The notes: generated from the sequence alone by a model not told the origin. Shown: positions 1 to 6,400, numbered from the stretch's first letter. The stretch: DNA of 20,641 nucleotides from JAWLEV01 sp041685915 (GCA_041685915.1 JAWLEV010000050.1:1-20641); one strand, 5' to 3'. Program-made: numbers and translations.

Positions 1-687
1 CTCGATGGCCACCTGGATGTACTTGTCCCGATTGCGGATGTGGCTCACGTAGCAGCCGTCGTATTCGCCGGCCACCTTGGCCAGGCGCACCACCTCCTCG
101 GTGCTGGCCAGGCGGCCGGGGGCGAACTCGAGCCCGGTGGAGATGCCGATGGCCCCGGCCTGCATGGCCTCGTGCACCATGGCCTCCATGCGCTGCATCT
201 GGGCCTCGGACACGTCGGTTCCCACCGCGCCCACGGCGTTGCGCAGGGCGTTATGGCCCACCAGCCAGGCGAAATTGATGGAGGTGCCCATGTCGTCGAT
301 GAAATCGAGATATTCGCCAAAGGTGGACCACTCCACGGGCCCCTCGTAGCCGAGCCCACGCAGGGAGCGCCGCACCTCGTCGCGGGAGCGGGCAGACAGG
401 GGCGCGGGGCTGGAACCGCACTGGCCCACGATCTCGGTGGTGATGCCCTGGCGCACGGTGCTCTGGTTGGTGGGATTGCTCTGTACCGTGCGGTCGCTGT
501 GGCTGTGGGAGTCGATGAAGCCAGGGCAGACGATCTTATTCCCGGCGTCGATGACGCGCCCCGCCTCGGCGCCAGCCAACCGGCCCACCTCGATGATGCG
601 GTCGCCCTGGATGGCCACGTCGGCGGGATAGGTGGGATTGCCCGTGCCGTCGGCCAGCCAGCCGCCGATGATGAGGGTATCAAACAT
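1..687 (-). CDS. N-acyl-D-amino-acid deacylase family amidohydrolase (N-terminal 229 codons, cut by window edge)
   Basis: My translation of the minus strand from the ATG at 687 stays open to base 1, giving 229 residues of an incomplete protein. It opens with the beta-strand start typical of amidohydrolases (FDTLIIGGWLADGTG). The metal-binding HSHSD motif follows PGFID at residues 56-65 (H61, H63). C90 in GQCGSSP matches the metal-bridging cysteine known in D-aminoacylases, and GHNALR (145-149), STGLEFAPG (183-191) and VSHIRNR (H217, a likely ligand) are family motifs. Family members hydrolyse N-acyl-D-amino acids or related D-amidated compounds in the cytoplasm with zinc. AAAGGAGA lies about 6 nt before the ATG and supports this start. 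The C-terminal half is outside the window, so the substrate cannot be judged. A dihydroorotase- or hydantoinase-type enzyme is less likely because of the Cys90 motif. Confidence 0.9.
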   Translation of the reverse strand, partial: MFDTLIIGGWLADGTGNPTYPADVAIQGDRIIEVGRLAGAEAGRVIDAGNKIVCPGFIDSHSHSDRTVQSNPTNQSTVRQGITTEIVGQCGSSPAPLSARSRDEVRRSLRGLGYEGPVEWSTFGEYLDFIDDMGTSINFAWLVGHNALRNAVGAVGTDVSEAQMQRMEAMVHEAMQAGAIGISTGLEFAPGRLASTEEVVRLAKVAGEYDGCYVSHIRNRDKYIQVAIE

Positions 688-730
688 GATATCTCCTTTC
701 CGGTGGATCCTTGGTTTTCACCTACAAGAT

Positions 731-747
731 GGGCATATCATATGCCC
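731..747. promoter_or_regulatory. Palindromic operator-like site over the -10 box
   Basis: GGGCATAT-c-ATATGCCC is a perfect 8-bp inverted repeat with a 1-bp centre. It covers the predicted -10 and start of transcription of the amidohydrolase gene. This geometry is typical of a dimeric repressor site (for example GntR, TetR or MarR type). No regulator gene is visible in the window, so the binding protein is unknown. Confidence 0.5.
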
Positions 748-765
748 TGCGGGCCGCTCGCGCAA
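737..765 (-). promoter_or_regulatory. Sigma70-type promoter for the amidohydrolase gene
   Basis: On the minus strand TTGCGC (760-765) is followed after 17 bp by TATGAT (737-742). Transcription would start near 730, giving a leader of about 43 nt with a strong ribosome binding site. The -10 box sits inside the palindrome at 731-747. This is read from sequence alone. Confidence 0.6.
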
Positions 766-796
766 GCGTTGTGCGGGGGGGCAATGTGCGCTGCTC

Positions 797-825
797 TTGA
801 CTATCAACAGGTGTTTACCTATATT
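797..825 (+). promoter_or_regulatory. Sigma70-type promoter for the CPBP protease gene
   Basis: TTGACT (797-802), a 17-bp spacer and TATATT (820-825) form a good plus-strand promoter. Its -35 box lies 31 bp from the -35 box of the divergent amidohydrolase promoter. Transcription would start near 832 and leave a leader of about 178 nt before the protease ATG, including the two hairpins at 859-873 and 944-958. Confidence 0.55.
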
Positions 826-858
826 CCAGATGTGTTCTGAAAACCGTGGGGACCCCAA

Positions 859-873
859 AGACCCCAAGGGTCT
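859..873. repeat. Small palindromic hairpin, copy 1
   Basis: AGACCC-caa-GGGTCT is a perfect 6-bp stem with a 3-nt loop. The same arms recur at 944-958 with a different loop. It lies in the predicted leader of the CPBP protease gene. Confidence 0.6.
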
Positions 874-943
874 GTCCCTGGTCCTATCCACTGCCCTCGC
901 GAGAAATACGGGCCGAATGTAGATACTGAACCTTTGTTCTGTG

Positions 944-958
944 AGACCCTTAGGGTCT
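944..958. repeat. Small palindromic hairpin, copy 2
   Basis: AGACCC-tta-GGGTCT has the same arms as the hairpin 85 bp upstream; only the loop differs (tta instead of caa). It ends about 50 nt before the protease start codon. There is no T-tract, so a terminator role is unlikely. Confidence 0.6.
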
Positions 959-1009
959 ACCCGGAACCAATTCTATTTCCGACCATCTCTTCCCACGGAG
1001 ATCGTATCC

Positions 1010-1768
1010 ATGAAAACGAACAAACGCTCCCTCAAAGTCTACGGTCTACTGGTGGTTCTGCTCGCCGTCCTGGCGGCCCTCAACGTCTATCTGCCCCAGG
1101 GGGATCTCGCCGCCGTGGTGCCCGATCAGGAACTGCCGGCCTCCAAAGGTGTGCTGGCGGCGGCGAATGCCCTGATCATGCTCCTGATGTACGGGGGATT
1201 GGGGCTGTTGGGGCTAACGCTCTCACGCAAAGTGGGCTTTCCCGCCCTGTGGGATGAGGCGGTGTCGAACAGGGAACGGTTCCTGGTGCCCGCCCTGGTG
1301 GGAGTGGGAGTGGGCGTTCTCCTGATCGCCGCCGACGCGGTATTCAGTCGCCTGCATCCGCTGGGGCCCCTGCCCCATCCGCCCTTTCCCACCTCGCTGG
1401 TGGCCTCGGCCACGGCGGGGATCGGCGAGGAGATCGTCTTTCGGCTCTTTTTCATCTCCTTTTGGATGTGGCTCATCTCCTCTGTGCTGCTGGGCGGCCG
1501 CTGGGAGAAGGCCGTCTTCTGGGTCGTGAGCACCCTCTCCGGCGTGGCCTTTGCCTTCGGTCACCTGCCCTCGGTGATGCTCCTCTACGGGATGGAGGGG
1601 GTGGGCCAGGTGCCGACCGCCCTCCTGGTGGAGATCCTGTTGCTCAACGGCGTCGTCTCCCTCTTTGCCGCCCACCAGTGGCGGCGGGCGGGATTCCTGG
1701 GCGCCGTGGGCGTGCACTTTTGGACGGACGTGGTGTGGCATGTGATCTGGGGAGTAGTGGGTTCGTAG
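1010..1768 (+). CDS. CPBP-family intramembrane metalloprotease
   Basis: A 252-residue hydrophobic protein with several membrane segments (about 10-28, 50-72, 92-112, 145-162, 168-186, 202-221 and 229-250). It carries the motifs of the CPBP (Abi/CAAX-like) family: GEEIVFR with E140, E141 and R145; FGHLP with H185; N213; and HFWTD with H236 and D240. These are the expected metal-binding and catalytic positions of type II CAAX prenyl-endopeptidase-like proteins. Bacterial members act in the membrane and their substrates are mostly unknown. The start was placed at the ATG at 1010, with GGAG about 9 nt upstream, rather than at the in-frame ATG at 941, which has no ribosome binding site and would put a non-hydrophobic stretch first. 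It is transcribed alone; its stop codon lies inside a 20-bp tandem repeat. Confidence 0.88.
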   Translation: MKTNKRSLKVYGLLVVLLAVLAALNVYLPQGDLAAVVPDQELPASKGVLAAANALIMLLMYGGLGLLGLTLSRKVGFPALWDEAVSNRERFLVPALVGVGVGVLLIAADAVFSRLHPLGPLPHPPFPTSLVASATAGIGEEIVFRLFFISFWMWLISSVLLGGRWEKAVFWVVSTLSGVAFAFGHLPSVMLLYGMEGVGQVPTALLVEILLLNGVVSLFAAHQWRRAGFLGAVGVHFWTDVVWHVIWGVVGS

Positions 1769-1800
1769 TAAGGCACGTAGGTTTGTAGTAAGGCACGCAG
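1761..1800 (+). repeat. Two tandem 20-bp repeats overlapping a stop codon
   Basis: Units 1761-1780 and 1781-1800 match at 18 of 20 positions and share the core GTAGTAAGGCACG. The first unit includes the last codons and the stop of the CPBP gene. A GC-rich palindrome follows immediately. Confidence 0.75.
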
Positions 1801-1803
1801 GAG

Positions 1804-1821
1804 CGGTCGGCCTGCCGACCG
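1804..1821 (+). repeat. GC-rich hairpin after the CPBP gene
   Basis: CGGTCGGC (1804-1811) and GCCGACCG (1814-1821) form a perfect palindrome, folding as about 7 bp with a 4-nt loop. Only three T residues follow, so it would be a weak intrinsic terminator at best. It could equally be part of a dispersed intergenic repeat together with the tandem units before it. Confidence 0.45.
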
Positions 1822-1864
1822 TTTCCGGAGTGCCGTGAAGGGATTTAGATTGTGGGAGGGTACC

Positions 1865-1990
1865 ATGACCAACGAGCAGCGCCAGCGGGCCCACGAGGAG
1901 ACCCACCAGGCCTGGAAGCGCAACGCCGCCTATTGGGACGGGCGCTTTAGCGAGATTCCGCCCATCGTCGTGGCCCGCATGCGCCTTTAG
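1865..1990 (+). pseudogene. Truncated start of a SAM-dependent methyltransferase
   Basis: A 41-codon reading frame with a good ribosome binding site (GGGAGGG) before its ATG. The peptide contains QAWKRNAAYWDGRFSE (residues 15-30), which resembles the N-terminus of class I SAM-dependent methyltransferases, where an 'NA.fWD.r' stretch precedes the nucleotide-binding fold. The frame stops at TAG (1988-1990) before any glycine-rich SAM motif, and I could not find that motif in the following 200 bp in any frame. My reading is a 5' remnant left by a deletion, with the ribosome binding site kept. A genuine small protein is possible but less likely. Confidence 0.5.
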
Positions 1991-2212
1991 GGCACGCCTG
2001 CACTCCACAATGGAGGACGGCTGCGCCATTAGATGGGCCGCGCCTTGTGGACGTGGCCGCCCCGCATCTTCACGCTACTCCGCAGGGCCTTGGCGGAGCA
2101 AGGCCCCGCTGCGTAGCTAACTACGAACGGCTGGCGGAGCAGACGCTCCCTCCTACACCAGGCGGTGAGGCTCCGTTCTTACGTGCATTTTACGGAATCT
2201 GGCAATCGACGG
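1991..2212. other. Gene-free gap with short inverted repeats
   Basis: No convincing coding frame is seen. The stretch holds several small inverted repeats, for example CGTAG-ctaa-CTACG (2112-2125) and GGAGC-agac-GCTCC near 2136-2149. It separates the broken methyltransferase start from the promoter of the glycosidase-like gene. Confidence 0.45.
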
Positions 2213-2241
2213 TTGCGCGCCACGAGGGAATATCATATAAT
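2213..2241 (+). promoter_or_regulatory. Sigma70-type promoter for the glycosidase-like gene
   Basis: TTGCGC (2213-2218), a 17-bp spacer and a consensus TATAAT (2236-2241) precede the gene. The predicted leader is about 100 nt and ends with AGGAGA (2335-2340), 8 nt before the ATG. Confidence 0.65.
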
Positions 2242-2348
2242 GGGGGTGAGGAGGCGGGCGTATCCTTTCATGCGCCCTTGCGTCCTAAAGGGTGGAGGCA
2301 CGCTATCTGGATCTGGCAGGGGACGGGAGTGTCTAGGAGAATGTTCGG

Positions 2349-3848
2349 ATGAACTCGACGAGGCGAGTGTGCATCGTGTTGTTGGCGGCCCTGGCCATGA
2401 TCATCTGTTTACCCCTCGCCGCTGGCGCGGAAACACCAGAGGGCGCACAACTGCTGGACTCCAGGGTGATCATCAGCGAGGAGATCCCGGAGCCCAAGGG
2501 GTCGGCCACCCTCGCGGTCCAGGCCACCTCCTGGTCGGGCACCTCGTATGACTATATTCTCACCCTGACCAACCTCTCTCCCTGGTTTATGGATTCCATT
2601 CAGGTGCTCGACCGCTACCTTCCCGAGGATGTAGAGGAAGAGGAGACACATCAAGAGTGGATGCCCGATCCCCTGGCACCAGGAGATTCGACGTCCTTTG
2701 TCTTCTCCTTCCCCGATGGCCCCCTGGAGAACGGCTGTCACCAGATCGAGATCGACCTGGCGGAGGGGCTGGGCGTCATCCTCATGGATTGCAGTGAACC
2801 GGGGACAGTTACCATATGGGACGTCACATTGGGCGAGGAACTGGAGGGTTATCTCGCCGACCCGCCCGACGAGGAATCCATGGTCCAGACGAGTGACGCC
2901 CGCGGCGGTAGTCCGCCTCCCCTCGACGAGCCCACAGGGCCGAGCAAACTCGGCCTCCACGTGACTCGCAACAGTTCCCCCGAGATCATGGACTTTGTGC
3001 GGGAGGTCCATCCGGCGGTCATCGTGGCCGTGGGGGACCTGGGCTGGCTCTCCGACGTAAAAGAGGTCTCCCCCGAGACGATCACCGTGGGGCGTTTCAG
3101 GGAGGAGGAGCAAGCGTTTAGCGGGGATTCCGAGGAACGGGCGCGCCAATTCGTGGACGACCATTTGGAACGCTACCTGGCGAATGATGGCGTGGACTAT
3201 TGGCTGGGATGGAACGAGCCGGTGTTCGAGAGCAGGGAGGATGCCGAATGGTACGCCGCATTTGAGGCCGAGCGCACACGGACCATGGCCGATCTGGGAC
3301 TGCGCGTCGCCGTGGGCAACTTTTCGACGGGCACGCCCGAGCCGGCGGAATTCGAGGCTTTTTTTCCTGCGCTGTCGACGGCGGAAAAGTATGATGGCGT
3401 GCTGGCGCTGCACGAATACTCGGCACCCACCCTGCAGGACGGCGTGGGAACGGGATTATCAGGATTCGACCCCCTGCCCGAGCATGGCGCCCTCACCCTG
3501 CGCTATCGTCACTGGTACACCAGCTATCTTTGGCCACAGAACCTGGACATCCCTCTGATCGTCACCGAGGCCGGCGTCGACGGCGGCGTCCTACCGCCCC
3601 AGGGGATGGAACTGAACGGCTGGCGCGACTTTGACGGCAGCGTGACAGAACTGGACGAGCCCCTCTTTGTGCAGACGCCAGAGACCTATCTGCGGCAACT
3701 GAACTGGTACGACGATCAACTGCGGCGCGATCCTCACGTGTACGGGTTCGCCCTCTTTAATGTGGGCGACGGCGATGGACAATGGGCCAGTTTTGACATG
3801 ACCGACCATCTCTCCGACCTGGCCGAACTGATAGAAGACAAGGATTAA
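2349..3848 (+). CDS. Secreted glycoside hydrolase-like protein (clan GH-A-type fold suspected)
   Basis: A 499-residue exported protein. Residues 1-27 form a signal peptide: basic MNSTRR, a hydrophobic core, and an AGA cleavage site before ETP. Residues about 30-165 are beta-rich and read like an extracellular immunoglobulin-like or DUF11-type domain, followed by a Ser/Pro-rich linker (about 180-198). Residues 200-499 look like a TIM-barrel glycosidase: GLHVTRNSS opens the first strand, WNEP (288-291) gives E290 as candidate acid/base, HEY (355-357) is a typical active-site strand, and VTEAGVDGG (405-413) gives E407 as candidate nucleophile. That spacing fits GH-A families such as GH5, GH39 or GH53, but I cannot assign one. 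A strong promoter and ribosome binding site precede it and a strong terminator follows, so it is monocistronic. The convergent neighbour is a GH172 enzyme. Loss of hydrolase activity, with a binding role, remains possible. Confidence 0.72.
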   Translation: MNSTRRVCIVLLAALAMIICLPLAAGAETPEGAQLLDSRVIISEEIPEPKGSATLAVQATSWSGTSYDYILTLTNLSPWFMDSIQVLDRYLPEDVEEEETHQEWMPDPLAPGDSTSFVFSFPDGPLENGCHQIEIDLAEGLGVILMDCSEPGTVTIWDVTLGEELEGYLADPPDEESMVQTSDARGGSPPPLDEPTGPSKLGLHVTRNSSPEIMDFVREVHPAVIVAVGDLGWLSDVKEVSPETITVGRFREEEQAFSGDSEERARQFVDDHLERYLANDGVDYWLGWNEPVFESREDAEWYAAFEAERTRTMADLGLRVAVGNFSTGTPEPAEFEAFFPALSTAEKYDGVLALHEYSAPTLQDGVGTGLSGFDPLPEHGALTLRYRHWYTSYLWPQNLDIPLIVTEAGVDGGVLPPQGMELNGWRDFDGSVTELDEPLFVQTPETYLRQLNWYDDQLRRDPHVYGFALFNVGDGDGQWASFDMTDHLSDLAELIEDKD

Positions 3849-3869
3849 TGCTCCGAGGGAGCAAATCCC

Positions 3870-3898
3870 GCGGGCCCTCGCAAGGGCCCGCTTTTTTT
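3870..3898 (+). terminator. Strong rho-independent terminator
   Basis: GCGGGCCCT (3870-3878), loop CGCA, AGGGCCCGC (3883-3891) and then seven T residues (3892-3898). It ends the glycosidase-like transcript 22 bp after its stop codon. The opposite strand lacks a T-run, so it serves mainly the plus strand. Confidence 0.92.
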
Positions 3899-3920
3899 GT
3901 TGTTTCGCTCGTTCCCCCTG

Positions 3921-4982
3921 CTAGCGAGGCCAGCGGCCGGCCAGATCTGGCAGATCGGGAAAGGAGACGTGGGGCTCGCGCTGGTACCAGCAGGCCACCG
4001 AGGAGATGTCATCCGTCAGGGGCTCGAATTTGCGGTCCAGATACCACCCCAATGCCTGCAGGGTCACCCGCAGTTGCGACCGAAAGCGGATGGGATCCAT
4101 GACGTGCCAGCGGTACAGGCCATGCTTGGGCACCTCGCCCGATTCCTTGCGATAGAGGGGATACCCCACAAAGGCCGTGGAAAAGGTCTCCCCGCCGAAT
4201 CCCCAGGCGCCCCCAAAATAGTCCTCGGTACCGGTACCGCAGATGGTGGGGAACTCGTCATCGCCGTCCATATAGAACTTTATTTCTCCTTCGCCCCACC
4301 AGCCGTCGGAGAACTGGTTCCAGCCCACCACGGTGCCCACATAATGCCCCTGGCCGCGCACGCCGTCCAGGATGGTATGCTCGGGGCACTCGCGGGTGGT
4401 GGTGGATCGGCGCCACTGGGCATGAAAATAACCAGCGTCCTCCGCGACCTCCTCATCTAGTGCATAGGTGATCTGATAGAAGAACCCCTCGATGGGTTCC
4501 CAATATTCGTTCTCGATGGTGATGCGCGCATGCTCACCAAAGGGAAGGGGCCAATAGCTGTTAAAACCACCACTGGGATTGACAGCGATGGGCAGGGAAG
4601 TGACGTTGTAGCGCAGGCCGAGGGGGTTGGCGAAAAAGTCGCCCAGGGGCACCTCCACCGAGGGCGTCTCCTCGCCATCCCAGTACATGCGCAGTGTGCA
4701 GGACCGGTAGGCCTCTGTACGCACCGTGATCCAGATGTGCTGAATGACACCCGGCCCCTCGATATCAGCCAGGGTGGTCGTGCTCTGGGGCTCCAGCGTG
4801 ATACAGGGACGCACCTTCCACCCCTGTCCCAGGCGCGATGCCGGGCTGTCGGGCTCGGGCACGGCGCGCGCGCCGCCTCCCGGCACGCCGTCCGGATTCT
4901 CGGCCGAGATCGAGCGCGTCTTGGCGTCCGATAGCAGGGGAAGGCTCCCCAAGCCGCCGTATAGATCAAATGGTCGCTCCAT
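3921..4982 (-). CDS. DUF2961 / glycoside hydrolase family GH172 protein
   Basis: A 353-residue protein with the DUF2961 signature, a family now classed as GH172 (alpha-fructofuranosidase / difructose anhydride-processing and alpha-D-arabinofuranosidase activities are known). Visible motifs are GPGVIQHIWIT (76-86), the strand RMYWDGEETPSVEVPLGDFF (98-117), GEGEIKFYMDGDDEFP (230-245) and the hallmark GTGTEDYFGGAWGF (249-262). E253, together with E231 or E233, are the best candidates for the two catalytic glutamates known in the family. There is no signal peptide, so it should act in the cytoplasm on imported oligosaccharides. GH172 proteins oligomerise (trimers and hexamers are reported), which fits the jelly-roll-like composition. 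GGAGG lies 8 nt before the ATG. The gene is monocistronic and convergent with the secreted glycosidase-like gene. The substrate is not predictable from sequence. Confidence 0.9.
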   Translation of the reverse strand: MERPFDLYGGLGSLPLLSDAKTRSISAENPDGVPGGGARAVPEPDSPASRLGQGWKVRPCITLEPQSTTTLADIEGPGVIQHIWITVRTEAYRSCTLRMYWDGEETPSVEVPLGDFFANPLGLRYNVTSLPIAVNPSGGFNSYWPLPFGEHARITIENEYWEPIEGFFYQITYALDEEVAEDAGYFHAQWRRSTTTRECPEHTILDGVRGQGHYVGTVVGWNQFSDGWWGEGEIKFYMDGDDEFPTICGTGTEDYFGGAWGFGGETFSTAFVGYPLYRKESGEVPKHGLYRWHVMDPIRFRSQLRVTLQALGWYLDRKFEPLTDDISSVACWYQREPHVSFPDLPDLAGRWPR

Positions 4983-5022
4983 CGCTCACACCTCCATAAT
5001 AGATATATCTCACACATGGAGC

Positions 5023-5052
5023 ATTCTAGCGCAAAAGGGGCCTCAACTTCAA
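5023..5052 (-). promoter_or_regulatory. Promoter for the GH172 gene
   Basis: On the minus strand TTGAAG (5047-5052), an 18-bp spacer and TAGAAT (5023-5028). The leader would be about 35 nt. It is back to back with the plus-strand promoter at 5068-5095, with 15 bp between the two -35 boxes. Confidence 0.5.
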
Positions 5053-5067
5053 ACGACGGCCCCCGAG

Positions 5068-5095
5068 TTGACAGACAGGGGGCATCCCATATGAT
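5068..5095 (+). promoter_or_regulatory. Promoter for the DUF6951 gene
   Basis: A consensus TTGACA (5068-5073), a 16-bp spacer and TATGAT (5090-5095). The leader is about 30 nt and carries a purine-rich ribosome binding site (GGGAGGGGG) directly before the ATG. Confidence 0.65.
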
Positions 5096-5131
5096 GGAGC
5101 AAAAGATCAGAAGCGCGAAAAGGGAGGGGGA

Positions 5132-5449
5132 ATGGCGATCACCAAGGTAACATCGGGAGTCTGTGGCTTTACGACGCACATTGAGGGCTCTGCGGACGCC
5201 TCGCTGCAGGTGATGCTGGAGATCAGCAGCGAGTGTTCCCGGATTCGGGACCTCGCAGACCAACTCGCCCAGGTCCCGGCCCTGGAGGAGGTCTCACAAC
5301 CGATCACGGAGACGCAAACCTACTGCGCGGCGGCCACGTGCGGGCTGCACGCCGCCTGTCCCGTCCCCTCGGCCATCCTCAAGGTCGTAGAAGTGGCAAG
5401 CGGCATGGCCCTGCCGGCCGACGTGCACGTGACCGTGGAAAAGGGCTAG
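5132..5449 (+). CDS. Small DUF6951-type cysteine-containing protein
   Basis: A 105-residue soluble protein. It resembles the small conserved proteins grouped as DUF6951, which are common in anaerobic bacteria and archaea; I recognise it by the opening VTSGVCGFTTHIEG (7-19 region), the SSEC motif (32-35), and the ending HAACPVPSAILKVVEVASGMALPADV (about 73-98). Five cysteines (11, 35, 65, 70, 76), several at family-conserved places, suggest a metal or redox site, but no function is established. It has its own strong promoter and a ribosome binding site. Its TAG stop overlaps the TAG stop of the convergent degV gene within the four bases CTAG (5446-5449), so there is no room for a terminator between them. 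Confidence 0.8.
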   Translation: MAITKVTSGVCGFTTHIEGSADASLQVMLEISSECSRIRDLADQLAQVPALEEVSQPITETQTYCAAATCGLHAACPVPSAILKVVEVASGMALPADVHVTVEKG

Positions 5450-6324
5450 AGGGCGCTGTCCCTCTCCTGGCCGCATACAGAGATGGGGCAACAGCACACG
5501 CCCAGCGTGCCATCGCCGGCATGGGCGCCCAACACGGCCGGCACACAGGTCTCGCGCATGCGGGCGACGGGCAGGGACGCTTTGAGGGGCGCGGCGAGAT
5601 CCGACAGCCTCTCGGGGCAACCGGCCTCCATGACGACGACCTCCAGCGGTTCATCCGTCCCCATCCACTCCGCCATCACCTCTGCTATACGCTTGTAAGC
5701 CCGTGAAGAGGTGCGCACGCGCTCCAGGGCATCGACCTCGCCATCATTGAAATAGAGCAACGGCTTGAACTGCAACAGGGAACCCATCAGGGCCGCCGCA
5801 CCCCCGATACGCCCTCCCTTGTAGAGATACTCCAGGGTATCGACGACAAAGAGGGTCTTTTGCGCCTCCAGGACATCCCTTGCGTCCTCGGCGGCCTCGT
5901 CGAGGGCCGCACCGGACTCTACTGCCTCGACCCCCACCTCTACGGCCAACAGATGCGCCGCCGCGGCGCATCGGGTGTCCACGATCTCGACGGGGATATC
6001 CACCTCTTTGGCGGCCAACGTCGCCGAATTGATGGTGCCGCTGATCTTGGAGGAGAGATGGATGGAGAGGATACCCTCAGCACCCTCCGCTTCCAATCGC
6101 GAGTAGACCTCCTCAAAATCTCCGGCAGAGGGTTGTGACGTCTTGGGCAGGGGATTGCAATGGGGTAGACGACGATAGAACTCTTTTGGGCCTATATCTA
6201 TCCCCTCGCGGCACGTCTCCCCATTCATACTTATGTAAAGGGGTACGACGGAGATATTGTGGCGCTCCACATACTCATCCGACAGGCCAGCGGTACTATC
6301 AGAAACGACGGCGATGGAAGACAT
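5446..6324 (-). CDS. degV: DegV family fatty-acid-binding protein
   Basis: A 292-residue DegV-family protein. These bind a fatty acid between two domains; in Firmicutes relatives (FakB) they present it to the kinase FakA for phosphorylation and phospholipid synthesis. No FakA partner lies in this window. Motifs: VSDSTAGL (7-14), the KTSQPS segment (T62, S63) that binds the carboxylate, HLSSKISGT (89-97), LEYLYKGGRIG (164-174) and HAGDGTLGV (268-276). AGGAGG stands 5 nt before the ATG. Length is normal for the family. An oddity is the C-terminal tail, with three adjacent cysteines (277-279) and C284 right after the last conserved motif. Its 3' end meets the DUF6951 gene tail to tail with a 3-4 bp overlap. 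Confidence 0.93.
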   Translation of the reverse strand: MSSIAVVSDSTAGLSDEYVERHNISVVPLYISMNGETCREGIDIGPKEFYRRLPHCNPLPKTSQPSAGDFEEVYSRLEAEGAEGILSIHLSSKISGTINSATLAAKEVDIPVEIVDTRCAAAAHLLAVEVGVEAVESGAALDEAAEDARDVLEAQKTLFVVDTLEYLYKGGRIGGAAALMGSLLQFKPLLYFNDGEVDALERVRTSSRAYKRIAEVMAEWMGTDEPLEVVVMEAGCPERLSDLAAPLKASLPVARMRETCVPAVLGAHAGDGTLGVCCCPISVCGQERDSAL

Positions 6325-6361
6325 CGGACCTCCTCAGGACAACGTCAAGCAACGCATGAAC

Positions 6362-6398
6362 ATAATATACAAATACTCTATCTTTTCATGAAATTATA
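6362..6398 (-). promoter_or_regulatory. AT-rich region upstream of degV with -10-like boxes
   Basis: On the minus strand there is a TATAAT (6393-6398) and a TATTAT (6362-6367) upstream of degV. Neither has a convincing -35 hexamer at 16-18 bp. One of them probably starts degV transcription, but I cannot say which. Confidence 0.3.
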
Positions 6399-6400
6399 AC

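Noticed and set aside
40..840. 266-codon plus-strand open frame over the amidohydrolase region
   Set aside because: It is antisense to the amidohydrolase, rich in His/Gly/Ala in a way typical of GC-rich shadow frames, and has no ribosome binding site.
1223..2029. 268-codon minus-strand frame opposite the CPBP gene
   Set aside because: Antisense shadow; the plus strand encodes a clear CPBP protein with all motifs.
2409..3413. 334-codon minus-strand frame opposite the glycosidase-like gene
   Set aside because: No domain pattern or ribosome binding site; the plus-strand frame has a signal peptide, promoter and terminator.
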